Assembly: GCA_963513935.1 (NCBI GenBank)
Contig: OY740767.1
Span: 80,402,060 to 80,466,059, forward strand
Length of the DNA: 64,000 nucleotides
Reading direction: 5' to 3'
Source: Aphrophora alni
Taxonomy: Eukaryota; Arthropoda; Insecta; Hemiptera; Aphrophoridae
Positions 25,120-36,600 of this stretch are shown here, in pieces (positions within the stretch are counted from its first letter, which is position 1; the number at the start of each line of letters is the position of its first letter). Under the pieces are notes generated by a model. That model was not told where the DNA came from. It ran no database searches and saw only the letters and a list, made by a program, of their open reading frames with translations. The translations under genes were made by a program, and so were the position numbers.

Positions 25120-27339
25120 GATAATTTATAATATATAATTTATATTTACACACAAACACACACCCCCCCCACACACAAACACATTATTTTTTTAAATAAT
25201 ATATATACACATATTTCTTTATTTCGCTATTGTCAAGTAAAATTTTGAAATAGTTAAAAACTACATACAGTATTGCTCCACAAATATTTGTCTTGGGTTC
25301 CTTCGAATTTCTTTTACTTCATTTGTATTTACTGATGTCAAATGCATTAGTCTTAAAATACAAACTGTTATCTATTCAGGTGACGTTAGAATATATAGAC
25401 CGTATTTAAGGTGTTATGCTTTTATATATTTAAAATATATATATTTCTATTATCTACAGTTTCATAATGATATTAGTACGCATGTGTTAATCGTTGAATT
25501 AACACTACTACCATTTACCCACTGATTTATTTTAAAGTGAAGAGAGACAAATAAACTAAAAATATAAAAATGTTATTTTAAGTTTAGTCGTTTGGGATAA
25601 TAATATTTATACATTAAATTTATTCAAACATAAAGAATTGTAATTGTAGTTTGTAATTTGTAGCATTTTGCATAGGTTACACATGTATATAAATATATTC
25701 ACTTGGTTGTGTCACCGTATTGTTAAGAAAAGTTATTTATAACATTACGTTTATTTTATTTATTGATTGATTTTTTATAGTAGGTAACACAGATATAAAA
25801 AAAAAAAAAAAAAAAATCAATAATCGTTTTTACTACCGGTATTTGTAATTTTCAGATTCTTAATTGTAATTACTGATATCTAAATAAACCTATGAAACGC
25901 TAATAGAAAATTTCTAGTAACTTATTAATTACAAGAGGTAACATAAAATGTTTAAAAGTAGCTCTTACATTCACGTGTTTGATAGGTTCAGTTTAAACTT
26001 AAAATTCCTTACAAAATATAGTTTTTGCTTAGGCCTACGCTTTAATTTCAAACCCGGACTTTTGTATAACGTTTTATATTAGCGTAGTTACAAAACCCAC
26101 AATGGTCGAGTAAAAATACAAAAATAACAAGTGAACGTTACTTGACATACGTATATGTTGAGGCAGACAAGTGCCGAATCACCGATGCTAACGATGAGAC
26201 TGGTGATTGTTAAATACAAATACCGTTACTGAAAATATAAGACTTCTCATATATTTGTTGTCACAAGTTTAAGCGAAATTGCGAAACACAATAAAAATGT
26301 TATTCAAATTCAAACATACTTAATAATTTTTTTGAAAATATCATATTGAGTATGATAAATATAAAATATATAAACTCTACGATAGCTTCACATAAAACAT
26401 TTTAATTTTAGGAAATGAAATACAACACTTTAATCAATATAAAAGTAAAACGATGTTAAATGTAATAAACACTTGAAAAATCCAAACAGAATTATTTTAT
26501 TTTCATAAAAGTATGAAATAAAATCGCACGGTAAAAGTACGTTATAAAAACAAAAATAACGAATGTAAATGTATCTTTGCTATGAATATTAACTGCACAA
26601 TTTAATGTTATACAAGTATATCTGGTCAAGCCAATGTCATGTTACAAAAATGAATTGAGATATTACCGAATTTATTTTAAGTGTTATCACAGTTCATAAA
26701 TGAAAATAAATACGAAACTACAGAAATATACGAAGGAAGTACTGGTAGTTTCATTTAGTACTAAAACTTATTTAAGAGGAAAATAATATAAACGATTTTA
26801 ACATGTTAAATTAAATTAGTATTTTTTAGTAATACTTAGAATAACAATTCTTAAATGAAATATTTTTATGAAGCCGATTAACTTGTTATTTTATCACCTT
26901 ATTAAGGGAAGATATTTGATATTTTTAGTGTTTTCATAATTAGTTTCTTCGTGAGGTTATGCGATAATTTTATAATAGTTGAATAGAATATCTTTATCTT
27001 TCGTTTAGATTATATTATATCTCTAAAATTGGGTAGGTGCTCAATATTTCTGAAGTCAAATTTAATTTAAGTTTAAACGAACTTTTCTGGAAAACTCTCC
27101 CGTTGGTACATTTTGTACATGTAGTTTGCGTTCTGCCACTCATTTTCCATGTTTCACTTAGCCATCTTGATGGGGATAACAAACTTCGAAGTTCTTGGAG
27201 AATCAATGATTTTCCAGATTTATTCAATACAAACTCTATATCTTCTACCTGCTTGAGTATTATATTATACTCAAGGACAATATCCCAATCAATAATCAAC
27301 CTTATCAGCTGACCCGTCAAAAATTAAGTTTCTTTGGGA
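25120..27339. other. Intron 1, middle part
   Basis: A CA/C-rich tract lies at about 25150-25183 and a poly(A) run at about 25797-25817. At 27015-27320 both strands are open for about 90-100 codons. The minus frame contains TTCTKCTNGRVFQKSSFKLK but matches nothing I know. Since a gypsy pol relic starts at once downstream, this may be a rearranged part of it. Confidence 0.35.
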
Positions 27340-29985
27340 ACACATGAAATATCTTGTAGTTAGGTCCTCGGCTTACACTTCACCTGTCTTCCTCGATTAG
27401 TATATCTCTATAAGTTTGACTTTCTCAGAGTATTTTAATTGAAGCCGCACATCTACCCGATATTTCACACGCTTTTATCTGAAATCCGCCTATCATCAGA
27501 TCCTTCTTTCTGCTAATTCTAATTACAGTGTTATCATAAAAGAATGGTGGGGTTTTGAACATGATTTAAATGAAAACAGAATTACTTACAGCTGATGATG
27601 TTTATTTATCTAAATCGTAGTCTGAATCAGTTTTTTTTTTAAATTTTATTTTATTTGTTTTATATTTTTTTTCATAACTATCAAATTTTGATATGTCCAC
27701 CATTAGTCGCATCCGCAAATGTACAATCGATAATCAAGTTCTGCTCAAAAGTTAGTTATCATGTCTTTGTTATCGGTTGTCATTGCTTCAATATTCCTGT
27801 TCCTAAGTGATTTAGGTCACAAATGTTTTCACGATAAACAATGTATTTGATATACCCCCACAAGAAGAAATGGCAAGTTGTCAGGTCTGGACTGTTTGGA
27901 GGCCAGCGTATAGGTCCTTGCCGGCCTATCCAACTACGTCCAAAACTTTCATACAAAAAGTGACAAATACACTAATGTGCGCGGGTACGACATCGTGTTG
28001 GAAATTAAGTTGTTAAATGTTTTCGAGTTCATCCAGTTGAGGAAAACAATAATTGATTAACATATAGAAATACACCATTCCATTAATTAACATTTCAGCA
28101 AAGAAAAGGCCATATCAGTCAATTTATCATCACCCAATACCAAATAATAACTTTAGGCAAGTAGCGTATTATCTCAAAAACTGTATGTAGGTTTTCATAT
28201 TCCCATATACTTGAATTCTCTACTGTCTTCGTATGAATTAATGAAACCCCACTCAACCATTCCTTTTGATAACCCTGTACTACAAGCCTTTGTACTCTCA
28301 TGTTGTTCTAATAGTTTACACTCGTCCTCTCAGGTCTGTATACTGGAAACCCAAATTCTAATCAAAATTCCTGTTGATGTTTTTAGAATAATGCATTTCA
28401 ACTATTTTGTTGATTTGGTTTTGTACCATTGAACGTGGGAAGAGTACGTTAAACATATTTACAAATTACTGTCTCTTCTATTGTTGCGAAAAAAAACCAT
28501 AATTGAACAATGCTGTTAGGACTTTTCCTAACAATACGAAAATCCATAATCATATATATTGTACAGTCATTTTTATTTGTAAATTCATGCCACACTTTGC
28601 TGAGTACGCCATGCCACTTAATTTGTACTGGTGAAAAAAAAAGAGAAATAGTTGTTAGTGTAGACTAAGGGACGGCTTTTAAAAATTTGAATGAGGTCAT
28701 TGCACAATATCCTGTACATCGTAGAGTCTGTACTGACAAGCTTTTGTACAATACAGAAGCAGTCCTACTCTAGAAAGCATGTATATCCACACTCTATAGC
28801 ATACTCTTCACCTACAGAGCAAGAGGGCAAGGCCACTTATGCGTATAAACCACAACATTTCGGAATAGTCTTTAGAGTAGAGTTTTTCCGCTGTTATTTA
28901 GAGATCTATGGGTTCTTCCTAGTTATGGAAAACCTGGCCCTCTCATGGGTGTTAGGGCGTCAATTTCAGCTCGGTAAATTGGGTTGTTGAATAGTGTAGC
29001 TGACTTCCCTTGAGTTTTGGTTTTATGAACAGAGAGCTCCCATATAGAAACTCCAAAACGTGCTGAAATTATTATTATGAGCTCCAAACCAACTTCATTT
29101 TATCTTAAAGAACATCGGTAAATATTACCGCGAAGACTCAACTTTAGGTTCAATATTAGGATCGATCGTGTTCAACTTTTGCCTTAGGTAAATCAACAGA
29201 AATTACCAACCTAAGGGTATCTCTCTTCCATCGTCCCAATAGAAAAACTGCTTATAGATTTCGTTTGGAAATTTTCCAGATATAAAAAGGGCATTACCAT
29301 GATTATAAATACACCTATCTAATTCCTGTAAGAAAGCCAACTCTTATATCTTTAAGCTATATATTCCCTAAATTTCGGCTTTCTCCATGATCATTACCTG
29401 TGACTACACAAAATGTTTCGTATCACACATGTTCAGCAACTTATGTATTCTCCTAAGTATTAAACATAACACTTTGACCCCTTATCACTCTCAGACGTTC
29501 AGTGGTAAACGTATGAATATCAACCCCACCCATACTGCTTTACTCCTTATTATTCTAAATTTTGAACTTCGTGGAATAGTTTACAGTTGGTATTTAGTTT
29601 TTAACCAACTCGAGCTATTAAAAATATTTCCTATTAAACTCCTAATAAATTTTACGCCAAATACCATATTCAGCCTTAGCTGAAATATAAACAAACTTGT
29701 GCTTAAGCAGAACAATAACCCCTCTTTTATTTAACGCCAAGGAAAGGACTTCAATATAAGAGCGCACTAAAAGAATGAAAGAAACTTGTATGGTTCAGAG
29801 CAGACAATTTCAGTTCCTCTGAAAACAAAAGGACAGCCAAAATCAAGCGAAGATGGATAGGTGTTTTCGTAATATCGAATATCAAATACCTGTAATAGTT
29901 AAGATATCTTTCACTAATTCCCCTGACAACATTAAGAAAGGTACACGATGAGCAACTGAAACCACATTATCTTCTTTGAGAGCCT
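27340..29985 (+). pseudogene. Ty3/gypsy-type LTR retrotransposon pol, heavily decayed and interrupted
   Basis: Three pol domains lie in order on the + strand. Reverse transcriptase (about 27340-27570) shows SSAYTSPVFL, then, after a deletion, RYFTRFYLKSAYHQI; the Asp of the usual FDLKSAYHQI is Tyr. RNase H (about 28665-28990) begins AFKNLNEVIAQYPV and has IAYSSPTEQE, FRVEFFRCYLE and ALSWVLG. Integrase (about 29200-29985) has DFVWKFSRYKKG, ITCDYTKCFVSHMF, TPYHSQ and a C-terminal part with KRRWIGVFVISNIK and LRKVHDEQLKPHY. Stops and frameshifts are frequent. Between RT and RNase H an antisense transposase relic has been inserted. No LTRs were found. Confidence 0.85.
27800..28310 (-). pseudogene. 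IS630/Tc1-mariner-superfamily transposase relic inside the gypsy pol
   Basis: On the minus strand, across frameshifts, the translation follows the DDE domain of a family that is common in insect genomes. In order it shows SIWEYENLHTVFEII (usual RIWGSENPH), PKVIIWYW (usual VTVWC), FQHDVVPAHISVFV (usual QQDGAPPH) and GRQGPIRWPPNSPDLTTCHF followed by FLWGYIKYIVY. The middle catalytic Asp survives in QHD. The final one, usually in PLDFFLWG, is His, and the first (in the DEAHF block) is not recognisable. The position between the RT and RNase H parts of the gypsy relic, in opposite orientation, indicates a nested insertion. Flanks and terminal repeats are not resolved. Confidence 0.8.
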
Positions 29986-29989
29986 GATT

Positions 29990-30609
29990 TTTCTGTTTCT
30001 TGTCATCATCCTCGTCCTTTACACCTCTCTTATATTATTTTAATATTCATCCCTGCTTGAATTTTCAATAGTTTTGTTGGCCTTTATTTGGCTATCTATG
30101 TCTGATCTACATTTTCAGTAGCATACAGATGTTACTTGTTCTTCTACCATATACAAGTTCTCCCGGACGTCTAATTAAGGGCTCTAAAGGGTGGCTAATT
30201 TTAGGTGTTCCTTTTCAAACCCAGAAATGCCTTTATATAGCACAGTACACATATTGCTGTAAGAGGTTGGATAATTCTAACACGAGATTTTACCAAGGCA
30301 ATACAATTATCTTTTGGCCTATTCATAGTTGTGAAGCCTACCTTTGTCGACAAGTCATCTTTAGAAAAGGATATGGTGAGTCCATGTCTTATATATTAGG
30401 TTTAGGGTTCTTGAACATAGTGAGTCATTTCTTTTGTAATTATTTGTTTTTCGTTATTATTCCTTTTATGTTGAATGTATAGTGATCAGAATTGTTATGT
30501 TTCTTCCTTGTATATTTAGGTTACGACGTTGAAATCGTTCGTGTTGTGTAGCAGTCCTTGCTAAAATATCTCGACCCCTACTCATCTTTTCGTACGGGGA
30601 GAGCTGGTG

Positions 30610-30611
<2 letters not shown>
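29990..30611 (+). other. Downstream of the gypsy integrase; uncharacterised frame
   Basis: A 117-codon + strand frame at 30129-30482 follows the integrase by about 150 bp. It is Cys- and aromatic-rich (for example QTQKCLYIAQYTYCCKRLD) with a hydrophobic end. I do not recognise it, and it lacks a clear signal peptide. This may be the 3' LTR or tail of the gypsy element. A CTTTTCGTACGGGGAGAGCTGG block abuts the TA tract and slightly resembles the one near 42950. Confidence 0.3.

Positions 30612-30669
<58 letters not shown>
30612..30669. repeat. TA microsatellite
   Basis: An uninterrupted TA tract of about 29 repeats. Confidence 0.95.
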
Positions 30670-30672
<3 letters not shown>

Positions 30673-31969
30673 AATTAAACACCAAAGATTGATAGGAAAA
30701 TAGCTTTTTAGGATATATTTTTAATCTGTTCTGAACCTCAAAGTTAACCGTAAAAAATCCAAAGTAAATTCTAAGATTAGCTCTACGCCTCAGGCAATCA
30801 TGCCAAGTTTAATACAGGAGTTTCAAGGGAAAGAAGGGCTCACAATATCTTATATTCCTATATAAAATTTAAAACTGCACTTAAAAACACATTAAGTGGT
30901 TTCAATTAGGTAAAAAAAAAGTAATTGTATATATTTCTTTAATTTAGTTAATAAATCCACCAATTAACTTTTTTTTTTAATTTGTTACAATACATTTTTA
31001 GGCCAAACGGTCTATTCTCAAAAAACCAGTTTTACAGGAATATGAATAAATTAATGACCATAAAATAAATAAATAAAACAATAAAAAAACAGTATTATTT
31101 TGCACACACAAGGACTTTAACATTAATAAATTCTTTTACATCAGTTCAAAATCTGTTTGTTTAACAGTTATGCTGTTTTGTATTGCTGTAAAATTTGGTA
31201 TTGATTTTAAGATGAATGTCAAAAAATCATATTTGGTACTAACATTTTAGCTCAATGCCCCTAAGTTACTAATTTTCAAAAATAAATATTTTTTTTACCC
31301 TGTTTGAACGACCAAAATATATTTTTTCCAAATTTAAAAAAAAAATGTTATTTTGTATTTCTTTTTTTATTTTGGGTTAAATAAATTTTTTTCTATATTT
31401 TCAAATTGAATTTAATTATATGGTTTTAGATGAATTTCTTACATAATTAATTGATCGTATGAATTATCTTTTAAATTAGTAAGCTTTGTCAAATACTTTT
31501 GATACGTTATTTATTTTCTCAAAAGAAAATCACCTTGACGCGTGTACTCCATTACATTTGACTTTTAACTCGATTTCGCTAGCGTAATGTTCTTTTATAA
31601 ATACGTAGTTTATAAATGTAATTGTATCACACAACATTTCATGTAATATTGTAACTTTGAGAAATTAGAGCAAATTGATTTGTATTATTAATGTTTTTAA
31701 AAATATTATACGTTTTTTAAATCCCTTTGAATTCCATCTTTATTGAAATGTTTCACCTAATATTAGTAGTCTAATAATAAAGAAATAGTTTTCCTAATTT
31801 TTATCTTCATCCAACAGTAAAAACAGGGAGTAGCATATAAAACGTCTAAAAAAAATGGAAAAATAAAATAAAACACTTGTAAAGTTTTTAATTAAATTCA
31901 TGTTGCCAAATTGTGGTTTCCTTGAACTTAATTTCTCTTGAATTATTATTTTTTTTCACTTTTATCATT
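30670..31969. other. Intron 1, A+T-rich
   Basis: Only A+T-rich sequence with several poly(T) and poly(A) runs is visible. Confidence 0.45.
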
Positions 31970-33060
31970 CAATTCAACCTTAAAGGTTTAAAATTAGTAG
32001 ACAGTTTAAGACAGACCGAGCTTGCTTTCGAGGTAAGATTGAAGGATGGATCTGTGGACACGGCGGAGAAAATGAAAATTTCACTGAGAACCCTCCTTTT
32101 TGAATGTATTTATCCCAGCGTGGCTTATTTCACCACTGAACACATTGCTCATTAGTGGAATCTACTTATGAATTCCTATATTTAGAATGTTCTTAGCTTT
32201 GATCTAGAAATTCTTAAACAGTTTAAACTAAAAAATAATTATAAATTTTTGTTCGAGTAGGTGTTTTCGACAGACGTCTACGTTTGCTGGGAAAAGCCTT
32301 GTCCACTGTCCCGGAGGACCAAGATTTCACTCTTATTGATTTTTTTACAAAATTACAAGCTGACATCTTTCGAGGAAATATAAGAAAAAAATTTCAGCTA
32401 CTCGAGTTTGTTGCAATTTATGTGACTTGCTGAGTCAAAGTTTGGAACTGAAGTAGCTAAACTAACAATCGGTTTTTTAAGGTAAAGACCTAGTACTTAC
32501 ATCTCACTGCCTATAGTCACAACATACTTTTGGTATGTTAAACTTGCCGATAAACTTATATTCTCCTTTCGACATACGTGTAAACATATTTGACCTGTAA
32601 ATGTATTGAAGATCACTAATGCAGCTTTGACTTAAATTAAAATTTACCCTAACATGTTAACAGAATCTTAAAGGTTGTGATGGGTTACGTACATGGGGTC
32701 TGTACTCGTTCATATTTATATTTTTCTCTTAAATGATGACTAAATCGGAGGCTGAGGGAATTGTTATAGAAGATTTGTTACCTGAGGTGAGGAAATGTTT
32801 AGTAACTCAGAGAGCAGTAGTTTAGTTCACTTCGAGATGTAACTTGTTTCTGTTGTTTGAAAAAGATACAAAACTTTCCCAAGCCTGTCTACAATACTAA
32901 CCTCCATAAGTCATCTCATGGTGCAGTTAAAAGCTGTAATAGAAATTGTGGCTTGACTAGTTCCACATAGGAGGGTCTGAAACCTTCAAATTTAGGGCAC
33001 CTAAGTTGTCTTTCCTCTTAATAAGTCCCTAACTTGTCCTAATCACATTTTGGTTAAATA
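31970..33060 (+). pseudogene. Gag-like relic of an LTR retrotransposon
   Basis: A frame at 31913-32155 contains VDSLRQTELAFEVRLKDGSV followed by DTAEKMKISLRTLL. This resembles the N-terminal helical block of arthropod gypsy-type Gag, with its L-x-x-EL-x-x-EV-x-x-R and T-x-x-x-MR-x-x-LR pattern. Further downstream, in other frames, LSTVPEDQDFTLIDFFTKLQ (about 32300) and MTKSEAEGIVIEDLLPEVRK (32735) look like later Gag segments. LKPSNLGHLSCLS near 32980 may be what remains of a zinc knuckle. Stops separate the parts. It lies downstream of a pol relic in the same orientation, so the two are probably different elements. The match is by pattern only. Confidence 0.5.
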
Positions 33061-33573
33061 AATGGGTTTTGGTAAATTTGTTTTACATTTTGTTGATCAC
33101 ACAATAATTACGTGTGCAAACAGGGCCCTTCCATCAAAATGACTGTAAAACATTTTACGATTAAATTGTGAAATTTGTAAATTAGACAAACACTTTTACT
33201 TTTAGTTCATGAAAACATTTGCCACATTTCATCCATATCATGTATTCTCATAAAACATTTTTCAGTTTGATAGAATATGACAATTTTGTCACAATTGAAA
33301 TACGATGAAAAGTCATAATTAAGTCCCATATTATTAATATATTTATGATTGTTTATTTTTGCTGCACTTATTCAGGTACTTATCACCTTATAAGTACTAT
33401 CTACATGATTTAGCAATAGTATTAAATTTCGTTTTAAATAAATAAAAAAATGGTAATTTAAGTTTACGAACATATTTACATAGTCAACGTGTATAAGTTT
33501 TGTTTTGTGTATTTTTTTCTGTCTGTAATCAATATGTAAATGGTTTTTAAAACGTAAATATAATGTGTTACAG

Positions 33574-33637
33574 GAGTCCAGATTGGGCCTTCTTCTTATG
33601 ATTGTCTTGTTTATCAGAGGAGATGCTGTTAATCCAG
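33574..33637 (+). CDS. SOL-1-like gene, signal-peptide exon
   Basis: The exon lies between a TGTGTTACAG acceptor and a CCAG|GTATTT donor. It is 64 bases, phase 0 at the start and phase 1 at the end. It encodes ESRLGLLLMIVLFIRGDAVN, Pro and the first base of a Gly codon. LGLLLMIVLFI is the hydrophobic core of a signal peptide; cleavage probably lies shortly after it, before the Cys-Glu-Cys that opens the CUB domain. Upstream, Met-Glu from 19880 joins in phase 0; downstream, the phase-1 end matches the exon at 52474. Introns on the two sides are 13.7 and 18.8 kb. The donor is weak (GTATTT). The minus-strand frame across it is an antisense shadow. Confidence 0.65.
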
Positions 33638-36600
33638 GTATTTCTTTTGATATTCTCATTATTATAGTATTATAGATGTAAATTAAATCATATTTATGTA
33701 TATTACTTAGACCTTGTTTTAATTATTTGTCGTTAACGTAATTCCGGAAATTTATATTTAAATTTTTACTTCTTCTTACCATTTGTGAAAATATGTACTT
33801 TTGTTTTATTCAGTAATGAATATTCAGTATTTTATATTTCTAATAAATTTGGTACATAAACTTAATATAACTAAGATGGCAACATAGTATACAACAATTT
33901 AACAATTTGATATTACTGGTAACATATTATAATATTACATACATACGCATTTTAAATATTCTGGTCAAAATAATACAATATATGTATATGCAGAACTTCT
34001 GTTCTATTTATCAAAGTTTGATGTTCATTTAATATCTAATTTAAAAGCAATATATTTATGTTGTCACGTGACTTCGTGTAGTCTTTTGACGCGTCCATAG
34101 TCTCTTCTCCATCTTCTCATGTCCCTATTTACCGGAGTCATTAATAAATTATTTAAACAAACAATAAATATACACTTTGTTTACAATATTTAAAAGTTAC
34201 GAGACGATAAAAATATGACGTGCAACTTATGACTGTTCAAGAAGATTGACGTATAAAAATAAACAAAGCAACAATACTATGTGAAAGTGGGACTAACATT
34301 ATTGTTATATTCAGTGACTTGGATATTATACATGGATATATGAATCTTAAATTAATAATAAAAACCCTTGAAGGTATACATTATAAAAAGATTATGAACA
34401 ATTATGCCATTACAGTGAATTAAGAATATTTTATATATTAAAAGTATTAATAATTATAAAAATAAATGTTTGATATTTAAACTTTAATTATGAAACGTAT
34501 TAAAGATTTGGTGGTTTTCATGAGTATTTAAAAAAAATAGAAGCAATAAAAATATCTTACGACCGCTGTATGATCAGTTTGCTGTACAAAACGGTGCTAC
34601 ATACATTTTATACTAATTAATACGAATTTAGAAATAAGTATCTTTACGAAATGCTCAAGTGTAATCTTTAAAAGTCTGCAAATAACGTCGAAATAATGAT
34701 CCACCGTGTTACCCGGAAACACAAATGTAATATTGATGACAATCTCAGCCAAATTCTACAATTTTACACAAATCATTAACACGATTTATATTCTAACATA
34801 ATACGTTCATTCACTCTTTGTATAGAATTAAAAGTAAACGAACATCATAAAATTCCAGGTGGTTTAAAATAATTTTCCAATACTGAAATAACAAAGCAAG
34901 AATATATACAGTTACCACAAGCAATCCAGACAAGTACGCAATACCAAAGAGAAGACATATCTTAGCGAAGTGGAATAGTGATTCAATGGAGCTCTGATTG
35001 ACCCATCAATTATATAAAGTAGCGCGAAGAAAATTCAAGGCGAGAATAACAATGATAGTTCACAACAAGCGGACAAAAGAAGCCATTAGCGATGATGAAT
35101 GAATGTCAGTGATAAAAGCAAATGTCAAGCAAAGTAATATTTTACATTAGTCTTCTGTCATTTTGCAAGTACCTTTAAAATAAGTGTATGTAGTTTTATA
35201 GCCTGAATTTGTAGATTCGTTATAAAGAGTATTCTATGCCTTTGGAATAACCGGTCTCCAAAGTAACGGTATGTCGGTTTTTGATATAGTGTTTAATACA
35301 TTTTAAAAATGGGTTTTGTAACAATAATTTTAATTTTACTATGAATAACAATCATTCCTTAGTTTTAATAAAAACTGCCTATTATTGTTATTCCTGCATT
35401 CCAGCACCTATCAGTAAGAAGGTCATAATAGTTACATCAAAATCACACTAATATACTTTACATTAATTCAGTAATCAAATATTATATATATATATTGTAT
35501 TATCGGGTTTTGTTGTAGGTGAAAACAAAATAGAAAACACGCGTATAATGATATTTTATCATTTTGTGTTAAAATATTTCAAAAAATTAAAATGAATAGG
35601 TTTATATATTTTTAATGATTTTAAAAACATCAATCATTTGCTTGATTTATTTATTTCGAAAATAAATTTCGAAAATTTATACGTAGTAAAATTTTGTCTA
35701 CGAAAACTAGTGATTTTTTGTATAAAAACCTAACTTAGGCCTACAACTTTTAGAAAACCAGTATAATTGATTTTCGCAGTAATAATTTTCGATTTATTAG
35801 CACCTGGTACTTTCGCAAAAAAAAAAGATGTAACCTAGGTATTCGTTTACATACACCTTTCTGTAAAATATTCATGTTTTCTTTTGAAATGACTTGCTTA
35901 CAGTCTCTTGTTTTTAATTATTATTTATTTTAACATGTTTCAACTCTTTTGTACAACTTAGAGGTATACTCGATTTAACGTAAAAAAAAAATTAAAAAAA
36001 ACCCTTACAATAAAGACTTACCTTGAGATTGATGATTGTAAATATTTATTGAATATATTAGTCATAGAGTAGATATTGCATTGTCATTAATTAGTTTAAG
36101 TAAAATTACCTTAAACAAATCAAGTAAATTTTGCGTAGCTATTATTTAGATGATAGAAATAACAATAATCAAACAAAAACAAAAAAAAAGTTTCTTAAAT
36201 ATTTATAGAATAACAAATATATCATTGAAATGTGTATTAAAGAAATTTTTATTTAGCTAGTATCTCCAGACAGGTAATTATATCCAACAACTATTTGGTG
36301 CCTATATTATTACTGATGTCCGTCATATTTTAGGAAGATTCGAGTCTAAGTAAAACATTACATTTATTAATAACATTCTTACCTGAAATTGTATTATAGC
36401 GACTTATGTAAGAGAATTAATTATAATATATTTATTTTTATCTTCTATTTACTTCCAAAATATGAAGTAAATATAAACATTGTCAAGTTTATTCTACCTA
36501 TTTCTATTTGTTATTGAAAATTTTGCTAAGGAAAAATAGATTTTGCCTTAAAAGGCCGAAATTTCTAAATAAAAAAAAAAATATATTTATTGTCACAACA

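Noticed and set aside
27015..27320. Overlapping frames of 91 and 101 codons on the two strands
   Set aside because: Neither shows a recognisable domain; the Cys-x2-Cys in the minus frame is too little to call a zinc knuckle.
33372..33659. Minus-strand 95-codon frame
   Set aside because: It lies antisense to the signal-peptide exon and shows no domain.
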